Of a stretch of DNA of 64,000 nt, positions 57,075 to 64,000 are shown one piece after another. Positions within the stretch are counted from its first letter, which is position 1. Each line of letters starts with the position of its first letter. Under the pieces are notes generated by a model. The model had not been told where the DNA came from and ran no database searches. It worked only from the letters and a program-made list of their open reading frames with translations. This DNA is from Lelliottia jeotgali (GTDB lineage: Bacteria > Pseudomonadota > Gammaproteobacteria > Enterobacterales > Enterobacteriaceae). The translations under genes and the position numbers were made by a program. Where the stretch lies: the NCBI GenBank assembly GCA_002271215.1, contig CP018628.1:2914001-2978000 (forward strand), given 5' to 3'.

Positions 57075-58310
57075 TCATCCTTCTTCTGGCAACCGGAGCG
57101 GAACCGTCAGCAAACTGGCGGCAAAATAGAGCACCGCAATCACCCACAACGTCCCCTCAACGCCAAAAGGTGACACGCACAGCGTCACAATCAGCGGGCC
57201 AACGAAATTGCTCAGCCCCGATCCGAGATTCAGGCACGAGATGGCTGCGCCTTTATTCTCCGGTAGCAGCGACGGGATCAGCGCGCTCAACGGGCCAAAG
57301 GCTCCCAGCCCGATGGCGTACAGGGCCAGGGCCAGAAACAGCGCCGTTTCGCTGTCACCGAACAGTACCGGGGCGTAGCACACCGCCAGCATCGCCAGGC
57401 CGCACAGGGAGCCAGAGAACCAGACCACCGTGTTACGCCAGCCAATGGTGTCGCCCAGCCAGCCGAAAAAGTAGTTAGCAAAGATGTTGAGCACATTCAC
57501 CAGCCCCCAGACGGTGAGCCACTCGGCGATGCTAAAGCCGAAGCGCGGGAGGTAGACCGGCATCAGGATCACCAGCGAAAACTTGCCGATATCGTTGATG
57601 GTTTTGACGATCACCGCCAGACGCATTTTCGGCTCGCGCACCAGCACCAGAATTCCCTCGGCAAAGGCCGCGCCGAGATGGCCTTCGCGCTGCCAGGTCG
57701 GGCGATCGCGATTGAGCACCAGCGCGCAGAATGCGCCTGCTGCAACAAACGCAAATCCGCTCAGCAGCGTTGAGGTTTCGCCAATTCGCGGCAGCATCAG
57801 GCTGGAGTACCACGGTCCAACGATGGTCATCCCCACGCCGAACGCTATCCAGAACCACGACACCGCGCGCCCAAGAATGCCCGGCTCGCAGCGCTGGTTA
57901 ATCCACACCAGAAACGAATAGGCGAACAGCGGATATGCCACGCCGCGCAGGGCGTAGCTCGCGACCATCAAGGGATAATTCCCCTGCGGCAGCGCGTAAC
58001 CGATAAACGGAATCGAACCGATGAAGTAAATCAGCGTCGCGGCCCACATCAGGCGGCGCAGACCGAGCACGCCCGCGCCAATCCCGGAGAACCACGATAC
58101 CGCCGCGACGCACAAACCAAACACCGACGACAGCAGGCTGATGTGTACCGCATCAAAACCCCGGTGCTGTAGCATCGATGCCAGCCAACTCTGCTCGATG
58201 GTGGCCCCGGTGATAAACAGAAAAATCCCGACAAAACCCCAGCACAATTCCCTGGGCAACCCCAGCCTGGCCCACAGGCCCTGCTGGATAAAAAGTCCTT
58301 GTTCCGTCAT
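57075..58310 (-). CDS. MFS transporter, RbtT/DalT/CsbX (polyol permease) type
   Basis: The product is 411 residues with about 12 membrane helices. The text LPRELCWGFVGIFLFITGATIEQSWLASMLQHRGFDAVHISLLSSVFGL and INDIGKFSLVILMPVYLPRFGFSIAEWLTVWGLVNVLNIFANYFFGWLGD fits the ribitol/arabitol/CsbX permease group. It is the last gene of a three-gene operon with a GPH symporter and a GH28 enzyme, overlapping by 4 bp. It may carry a second product of pectin breakdown. Confidence 0.8.
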   Translation of the reverse strand: MTEQGLFIQQGLWARLGLPRELCWGFVGIFLFITGATIEQSWLASMLQHRGFDAVHISLLSSVFGLCVAAVSWFSGIGAGVLGLRRLMWAATLIYFIGSIPFIGYALPQGNYPLMVASYALRGVAYPLFAYSFLVWINQRCEPGILGRAVSWFWIAFGVGMTIVGPWYSSLMLPRIGETSTLLSGFAFVAAGAFCALVLNRDRPTWQREGHLGAAFAEGILVLVREPKMRLAVIVKTINDIGKFSLVILMPVYLPRFGFSIAEWLTVWGLVNVLNIFANYFFGWLGDTIGWRNTVVWFSGSLCGLAMLAVCYAPVLFGDSETALFLALALYAIGLGAFGPLSALIPSLLPENKGAAISCLNLGSGLSNFVGPLIVTLCVSPFGVEGTLWVIAVLYFAASLLTVPLRLPEEG

Positions 58311-59860
58311 GCCATTTTGTCTCGCAGCGTGCGTGCATTCATGCGTTTACGATTCATATATCCGACGCTGTTTTCTCCCCAGCAGTGGTCGTACGGCATC
58401 CCGGTCAGGCTTTCGATCACCGCTTTATTTTCTGCACTGACCGTTGCCTTGCTGCCGCCCTGCTTCAGGCGCGCCACTTCTTCGTTGAGAATCGCGTGGG
58501 TGCGGCTGTTCACTTTGAACTGGAAGGCCGACCAGATCCCCCACATCGTCAAAATGACCGGCAGCACAATCATGATCACCAGAATCATGTTGATGGCCGA
58601 CTGCGGCTGTGCGCTTTGTCCGGAGACGAAACCGGATATTTGCAGTGCCACGCCGACGAGGAAAATCGACAGCGCCTGCGAGGCTTTCCGCAGCAGGCTC
58701 ATAAAGCCCGCGAAGATCCCTTCCCGACGGCGGCAAGTGAGAATTTCATCCACGTCCGCAACGAAGGTGTAGTTGTTCCACGGAATAGCGTAGATACCGC
58801 CACGCGCCAGCCCAGCCACTGCTGCACCGACGTACAGCAGCGTCATCCCGCTGGTGCCGCTGAAGTACGCCGAGACAAACAGCGCGAAGGCCACCAGCGC
58901 CATCGTGGCCTGGGTTGCAAACGCGCGTGACGGGGAGTAGCGCAACGTCAGCCAGGTCGCGATGCCCACGCCGAAGAATTGCAGGCCATTGACCACGCCG
59001 AGCAGGTTAGAAGCCATCACCGACGAGGTCATCAGGGCGAAAACCACAAAGTAGGTAAAGACTGAGTTGAAAATATCCTGCGCCACCGAGCCACCGAGAT
59101 ACATCCCCAGATGCGAACGGAAAGTTTTGATTTTTAACGTCGAAACGAAATCGTAATAGATATGGTACGCGCGGGTGGCGAACGGCTCTTTCTCTTCGTC
59201 CTCGTCGTGTTGCTCATTTTGCTGGATCTCTTCCAGCGAGCGTTCCCAGGTGCCGAAGTAAACGAAGAACAGCACGATCATAAAGGAGACGGTAAAAATC
59301 GCCCCGGTGTAGAAGAACGAATCGGATGAGTCAGGGCCAAAGTACGCCACCAGACGCCCCGGCAGAAACGCCGCCGCAAAGCCCGCAAGCTGGGCGATGT
59401 ACATGCGTGCGCTGGTCAGTTTTGAGCGCTTTTTGAAATCCGACGTCATCTCCGCTGACAGGGTGTCGTACGGGATGATGATCATGGTGTAGACAATTTC
59501 AAACAGGATGTAGAACAGCAGGTACATCCAGTAGTTGAAGCCTTCTACCCATAACAGGCTGTAGACCGATACCAGCGGAATACTGGCTAACAGGAAGAAA
59601 CGGCGACGGCCAAAACGACGCCCTAAACGCGTTTTGTGGAAGTTATCGGAAACGTAGCCAATCACCGGACACATGATCACGTCGACAATTCTCGCCACCG
59701 CAAACAGCGAGCCCGCCTGGATTGGCGTCAGGCCGCAAAAGGTGGTTAAGAAAAACAGCAGCCAGGCACTGACTAGCGTAAAGGCCCCGGAACCGATCAC
59801 ATCCGCCAGACCGTAACAGACGTAGTTCCGCAGTTTGATTTCCCGCACTTTTTTGATCAT
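58307..59860 (-). CDS. GPH-family sugar:cation symporter
   Basis: The product is 517 residues. LRNYVCYGLADVIGSGAFTLVSAWLLFFLTTFCGLTPIQAGSLFAVARIVDVIMCPVIGYVSDNFHKTRLGRRFGRRR is the N-terminal signature of the glycoside-pentoside-hexuronide symporters (MelB, TogT). The partner GH28 gene makes uptake of short galacturonides likely, as with TogT of pectinolytic enterobacteria. It overlaps both neighbours by 4 bp. Confidence 0.87.
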   Translation of the reverse strand: MIKKVREIKLRNYVCYGLADVIGSGAFTLVSAWLLFFLTTFCGLTPIQAGSLFAVARIVDVIMCPVIGYVSDNFHKTRLGRRFGRRRFFLLASIPLVSVYSLLWVEGFNYWMYLLFYILFEIVYTMIIIPYDTLSAEMTSDFKKRSKLTSARMYIAQLAGFAAAFLPGRLVAYFGPDSSDSFFYTGAIFTVSFMIVLFFVYFGTWERSLEEIQQNEQHDEDEEKEPFATRAYHIYYDFVSTLKIKTFRSHLGMYLGGSVAQDIFNSVFTYFVVFALMTSSVMASNLLGVVNGLQFFGVGIATWLTLRYSPSRAFATQATMALVAFALFVSAYFSGTSGMTLLYVGAAVAGLARGGIYAIPWNNYTFVADVDEILTCRRREGIFAGFMSLLRKASQALSIFLVGVALQISGFVSGQSAQPQSAINMILVIMIVLPVILTMWGIWSAFQFKVNSRTHAILNEEVARLKQGGSKATVSAENKAVIESLTGMPYDHCWGENSVGYMNRKRMNARTLRDKMA

Positions 59861-61188
59861 TTTGAACTCCGGATATTCTCTGGGTCCCAGCCCGTCGGCA
59901 GCGGCGTTGGGCGCGTAATGGTGATGGCATGAAGATGCAACCCGTCGACGCCGTGCGCGTAAATAGCAGGCAGGCCGTGCGGGTACATTTCCACACCGTG
60001 GGCGCGCCCGGTTTGTGGATTCATCAGATAGGCGTTATCCAGCCCCATTCCAGTTGGACGCTCCGGGTTACACGGCGGGCGCACGTCGTAGTAGCCTTGC
60101 TCATCGGATTCGGCGATTTGCTGATTGAAGGTCAGACCGTTAAAGGTGATATCGCGGATCGCACCCGACGTTTCGCTGTGCAGATTAATCGCCCCCTCAC
60201 CTACACCGTTCAGGCTGGCGAAGACAATCTGGCTGATATCGCCTGGCGTAACGTCCGGCGCGCGGTGGCGCACGGAGATAAACACCGGATCGGCTTTCCC
60301 CCAGTGGCACGGATTGGCGTGGCGGCAGTCGAAAATGATGTTGCTGAAGCTCATCTGGCTGAAATGGCCGCCGTCGCGGGAGACCAGGCCGATACCGCGG
60401 TTGGATTCAAAGATCACGCAGTTGCTGACCGCCAGATGGGTGATGTCGGCGAAGGTTTCGGTCCCGACTTTAATCGCGCAGCTTTTGGAGCGAATGATGC
60501 AGTTGTTCACTGTAACGTTATAAATCGGCTGCTGTAGCTCCGGCGTTTTAGCGGTGGTTTTCAGGCAGATGCCGTCATCGGCAGCGCTAAAATAGCTGTC
60601 GCTAATGTGGACATGCTGACAGCTGTCGATATCCAGCGCGTCGGTATTCGCCAGCGTCAGATCATTATCAATGCTGATATTGCGGATAAACACGTGGTTA
60701 CAGCTCACCAGATGGGCGGTCCACATCGGCGAGTCGTACAGGGTGATATCGGTGATGCGTACCTGATCGCACCCTTCCAGCACCAGCAGGCGCGGACGCT
60801 GCTCTTTCGGCTGGCGATAGCCCTGAGAATCCGCCTGTGCTTCAAACCAGGCTGTGGCGTTGCCGTCGATACAGCCCGCACCGCTCAGCGTCACGTTGCG
60901 CGCATCGCGGGCGTAGATCAGCGCCATGCGAGACAGCTCGGCCATGCTTTGCGTTTCGGCGGAGTGGTAATCGCGCGCATTCTGGCTGGCCAGCAGCCGT
61001 GCACCCGCCTCAAGATGCAGGGTGAAATTCGACGGCAGCACCAGCGTACCGGTGAGGTAAATTCCCGGCGTGACCACCAGCGTGCCGCCTCCGGCTGCGG
61101 CAAGTTGGTCAATTAGGCTTTGGAGTGTGGACGTCACCGGCGTCTGGCCGCTGCGATCGAGGGAGACATTTTCTAATGAGAGTTTCAT
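59857..61188 (-). CDS. Glycoside hydrolase family 28 protein (polygalacturonase-like)
   Basis: The product is 443 residues, a right-handed beta-helix. The GH28 active-site blocks are NTDALDIDSCQHV, DDGICLKTT and a following G-x-x-x-G region. No signal peptide is seen, so it acts in the cytoplasm, on small oligogalacturonides brought in by the GPH symporter encoded next. It is the first gene of its operon. Confidence 0.87.
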   Translation of the reverse strand: MKLSLENVSLDRSGQTPVTSTLQSLIDQLAAAGGGTLVVTPGIYLTGTLVLPSNFTLHLEAGARLLASQNARDYHSAETQSMAELSRMALIYARDARNVTLSGAGCIDGNATAWFEAQADSQGYRQPKEQRPRLLVLEGCDQVRITDITLYDSPMWTAHLVSCNHVFIRNISIDNDLTLANTDALDIDSCQHVHISDSYFSAADDGICLKTTAKTPELQQPIYNVTVNNCIIRSKSCAIKVGTETFADITHLAVSNCVIFESNRGIGLVSRDGGHFSQMSFSNIIFDCRHANPCHWGKADPVFISVRHRAPDVTPGDISQIVFASLNGVGEGAINLHSETSGAIRDITFNGLTFNQQIAESDEQGYYDVRPPCNPERPTGMGLDNAYLMNPQTGRAHGVEMYPHGLPAIYAHGVDGLHLHAITITRPTPLPTGWDPENIRSSK

Positions 61189-61633
61189 GTGAATACCTGT
61201 CTGCTGTGATGTGACAGGGATTAAACGGGTTTTCTGCGTCGGGTAAGTGGCATGTTTAGCGGGGTTTTGTGGGAAGAGTGAAGAGAGTCACGCCTGTCCG
61301 ACGCGGCAGGTTGCGCATTTGATCTTGTTCACGTTTTCACCGGTGAGGGAAAAATGAAGTGTGAATGGGATCACGTTTGGCGGGTGGCTGAGGGGGTGAA
61401 AAGTGCGTTTCGGTGAGATTTTGGGATGAGAGGGAGGAATGTTGCGGGGTGGGTCACAGATTGGGCGGGGAGTGTGGGATTGGGGGTTGTGCGGCTTGAT
61501 GCCCTCACCCCGGCCCTCTCCCACTGGGAGAGGGAGAATTACGTCCCCTCACCCTCGAGGGAGAGGGAGAATTAAGTCCTCTCTCCCTCGAGGGTGAAAA
61601 CCAGCTCCGTGCGGTTCCCTCTCCCTTAGGGAG
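61189..61633. other. Region between GH28 operon and IS element
   Basis: The part to about 61490 holds the GH28 promoter; no clear operator is seen. From 61502 to 61633 it is filled by copy 4 of the CCCTCACCCC/CTCTCCC repeat, with several CTCTCCCTCGAGGG-type units (61502-61590), and ends at the IS element. Confidence 0.5.
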
Positions 61634-62918
61634 TGTACGGTCCGGGGACATCATGAACACTTGTTCGGGGACATGGTAGACACTTACAACTAAGGCATAC
61701 GAACCCGTTTTTGGAGTCGCTTATGCCCTGGGATGCGAGAGATACCATGTCATTACGTACCGAGTTTGTTCTGTTCGCCTCGCAAGACGGGGCGAACATC
61801 CGTTCTCTTTGCCGTCACTACGGCATTTCGCCCGCTACTGGCTACAAGTGGCTCGCCCGCTGGTCTGAACACGGCGCTGCCGGCCTGGCTGACCGCTCCC
61901 GCGTGCCTCATCATTCGCCGAACCGCTCATCTGACGCCATCACTGACCTGCTGCGCCTGGCGCATGCCCGTCATGAACGCTGGGGCGCGCGCAAGATTAA
62001 GCGCTGGCTCGAAGACCAGGGACACAGGATGCCCGCTTTCAGCACTGTCCATAACCTGATGGCCCGTCACGGCCTGCTGCCGGGCACGACACCGGGCATT
62101 CCGGCCACCGGCAGCTTTGAGCATGACGCCCCCAACCGCCTCTGGCAGATGGACTTTAAGGGCCACTTTCCCTTTGGGGGCGGGCGCTGCCATCCACTGA
62201 CCCTGCTCGACGACCACTCCCGTTTTTCCCTCTGTCTGGTGCACTGCGACGATGAGCGCCGGGAGACCGTGCAGTCACAGCTGATTAACGTGTTCAGGCA
62301 CTACGGGTTGCCGGAGCGGATGACGATGGATAACGGGGCACCGTGGGGCGACACCACCGGAGTCTGGACGGCACTGGAGCTGTGGCTGATGCGCCAGGGT
62401 ATCCGGGTGGGCCACTCGCGGCCATATCATCCACAGACGCAGGGCAAGCTGGAGCGTTTTCACCGCAGCCTGAAGGCGGAAGTTCTGCAGGGGAAGTGGT
62501 TCGCGGACAGGGGTGAGCTGCAGCGTGCCTTTGACCACTGGCGCAACGTCTATAACCTTGAACGGCCGCACACCTCGCTGGATATGGCAGTGCCCGCTTC
62601 GCGGTATCAGCCATCAGCGCGGCAGTACAACAGTCACGCTGAACTCCCGGAATACGACGAGGGCGTGATGGTCAGGAAAGTGGATATCAGCGGAAAGCTG
62701 AGCCTGAGAGGGGTAACGCTGAAGGCAGGAAAAGCGTTCAGGGGCGAATATGTGGGACTGAAGGAAGGGGCTGAAGATGGCTGTTATGAGGTGTGGTGGT
62801 ACAGCACGAAAGTGGGGGTGATCGACCTGAAGAAAAAGTCGATCACCATGGGTAAAGGATGTTAAATAGTGTTCACCATGTCCCCGAACACCTGTCTACC
62901 ATGTCCCCGGACCGTACA
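61634..62918 (+). mobile_element. Complete IS481-family insertion sequence
   Basis: The element is 1285 bp. Terminal inverted repeats are 18 bp and perfect (TGTACGGTCCGGGGACAT at 61634-61651 and its complement at 62901-62918). A second inner copy GTTCGGGGACATGGT repeats at both ends, so each end seems to have two transposase sites. The 5-bp target duplication GGGAG is at 61629-61633 and 62919-62923. The target was the palindromic repeat, whose closing arm GAGAGGGTTAGGGTGAGG resumes after the element. Confidence 0.92.
61723..62865 (+). CDS. IS481-family transposase
   Basis: The product is 380 residues from ATG 61723, with TTGGAG before it. An N-terminal helix-turn-helix (ANIRSLCRHYGISPATGYKWLARW) is followed by HTH_29/HTH_32-type text and an rve integrase core. 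The DDE residues are D in LWQMDFKGHF, D in MTMDNGAPWG and E in TQGKLERFHRSLK. The frame is intact, so it may be active. Confidence 0.92.
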   Translation: MPWDARDTMSLRTEFVLFASQDGANIRSLCRHYGISPATGYKWLARWSEHGAAGLADRSRVPHHSPNRSSDAITDLLRLAHARHERWGARKIKRWLEDQGHRMPAFSTVHNLMARHGLLPGTTPGIPATGSFEHDAPNRLWQMDFKGHFPFGGGRCHPLTLLDDHSRFSLCLVHCDDERRETVQSQLINVFRHYGLPERMTMDNGAPWGDTTGVWTALELWLMRQGIRVGHSRPYHPQTQGKLERFHRSLKAEVLQGKWFADRGELQRAFDHWRNVYNLERPHTSLDMAVPASRYQPSARQYNSHAELPEYDEGVMVRKVDISGKLSLRGVTLKAGKAFRGEYVGLKEGAEDGCYEVWWYSTKVGVIDLKKKSITMGKGC

Positions 62919-62951
62919 GGGAGAGGGTTAGGGTGAGGGGGGAAACCACCA

Positions 62952-64000
62952 CTACAACAGCTCGAACTCGCCCTTGTTCACCCGCGCAGAATCCACGCCG
63001 ATAAAGACGTTGAACTTGCCCGCTTCCGCATCATATTTCATTTGCTGATTCCAGAACTTCAGCGCATCGACGTCAATCGGGAAGCTCACTGTTTTGGTTT
63101 CACCCGGCTTCAGGTCAACCTTCTCAAAGCCGCGCAGCTGTTTCACCGGACGGCTCATGGACGCGGTGACATCCTGAACGTACATCTGAATCACCGTTGC
63201 GCCTTCGCGTTTACCGGTGTTGGTCACGTCCACGCTGGCGGTCACTTTGCCGTCACGTTTCATCGTTGGCGTAGACATTTTCACGTCCGACACCTTGAAG
63301 GTGGTGTAGCTCAGACCATAACCGAACGGATACAGCGGGCCGTTCGCTTCGTCGAAGTAGCGCGAGGTGTATTTGTTCGGCTTATCCGCGTTATACGGAC
63401 GACCGGTGTTCAGGTGGCTGTAATAGACCGGAATCTGACCAACGGAACGCGGGAAGGACATCGGCAGTTTGCCCGACGGGTTGTAATCGCCAAACAGCAC
63501 GTCGGCGATGGCGTTACCGCCTTCAGTTCCGGCGAACCAGGTTTCCAGCAGCGCGTCTGCCTGCTGATCCTCTTTCACCAGCGCCAGTGGACGACCGTTC
63601 ATCAGCACCAGCACCAGCGGTTTACCGGTCGCTTTCAGGGCGCTAATCAGGTCACGCTGGCTCTGCGGAATGTTGATATCGGTACGGCTCGACGCTTCGT
63701 GCGCCATACCCTGCGCTTCGCCGACAACCGCCACGACCACATCAGACTGTTTCGCCGCATTGACCGCTTCGTCGATCATCTCTTGAGGAGAGCGCGGATC
63801 GACTTTCACCGCCTCTTCGTACTGGTTCAGGAAGGTAACGATATCTTTGTCGTTGGTGACGTTCGCCCCTTTGGCGTACACCACGTTGCCGTTTTCACCC
63901 AGCGCGTTTTTAATACCGGTCAGCACGGTAATGGACTGATCGGCGACACCCGCTGCGGACCAGCTGCCCATCACGTCGCGTTTGCTATCAGCCAGCGGGC
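62952..64000 (-). CDS. bglX: Periplasmic beta-glucosidase BglX, C-terminal part
   Basis: About 349 codons of the C-terminal half are in the window; the start lies beyond the right edge. DVMGSWSAAGVADQSITVLTGIK, VVGEAQGMAHEASSRTDINIPQSQRDLI and FGYGLSYTTF are GH3 C-terminal domain motifs. A fibronectin-III-like domain (VDVTNTGKREGATVIQMYVQD) ends the protein. It matches E. coli BglX, which also follows osmF in E. coli. Confidence 0.94.
   Translation of the reverse strand, partial: PLADSKRDVMGSWSAAGVADQSITVLTGIKNALGENGNVVYAKGANVTNDKDIVTFLNQYEEAVKVDPRSPQEMIDEAVNAAKQSDVVVAVVGEAQGMAHEASSRTDINIPQSQRDLISALKATGKPLVLVLMNGRPLALVKEDQQADALLETWFAGTEGGNAIADVLFGDYNPSGKLPMSFPRSVGQIPVYYSHLNTGRPYNADKPNKYTSRYFDEANGPLYPFGYGLSYTTFKVSDVKMSTPTMKRDGKVTASVDVTNTGKREGATVIQMYVQDVTASMSRPVKQLRGFEKVDLKPGETKTVSFPIDVDALKFWNQQMKYDAEAGKFNVFIGVDSARVNKGEFELL

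Overview
The window is chromosomal DNA from a member of the Enterobacteriaceae. Gene content and order follow the Escherichia coli asmA-to-bglX segment almost gene for gene. The dat/ddc pair, the trimeric autotransporter and the polygalacturonide cassette point to Enterobacter, Lelliottia or a close relative rather than E. coli. This assignment rests on synteny and protein recognition, not on a search.

Layout. 1-7.5 kb: asmA (partial), dcd, udk, dgcE, alkA, yegD. 7.8-18.8 kb: the mdtABCD-baeSR multidrug efflux and envelope-stress operon, then yegP. 19.4-21.9 kb: trhP (yegQ), the Hfq-type sRNA CyaR with its promoter and CRP site, and yegS. 22.1-28.6 kb: a five-gene oligopeptide-type ABC transporter and an enolase-superfamily dehydratase/racemase that are not part of the E. 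coli backbone. 29.0-34.2 kb: fbaB and the yegTUV operon with the yegW regulator. 34.3-36.0 kb: thiMD under a TPP riboswitch.

35.9-39.4 kb is the most unusual part. A 50-bp piece of the TPP aptamer is repeated (49/50) at 39326-39375. The two copies bracket an AT-rich 3.4-kb island with a HEMVH metallopeptidase (VgrG-associated type), a lipoprotein that looks like its immunity partner, an orphan Hcp, a decayed ORF and a RES-domain (NAD+-targeting) gene with no antitoxin. No integrase is present. Short copies of the thiM leader 3' end also lie inverted near both ends.

39.8-41.5 kb: a YadA-type trimeric autotransporter with a collagen-like stalk, a 53-residue membrane protein and a lipoprotein. 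41.8-44.6 kb: dat-ddc for 1,3-diaminopropane synthesis. 44.9-45.7 kb: rcnB without rcnRA, and a GNAT gene. 45.8-57.0 kb: backbone again with mrp, metG, yehS, btsSR, mlrA, yohO and the yehWXY-osmF osmoprotectant transporter. 57.1-61.2 kb: a GH28 pectin-degrading cassette (glycosidase, GPH symporter, MFS permease) between osmF and bglX. 61.6-62.9 kb: a complete IS481-family element inserted inside a dispersed palindromic repeat with a 5-bp target duplication. 62.95 kb to the end: bglX (partial).

REP/BIME elements and a second dispersed palindromic repeat family fill many gaps between genes.
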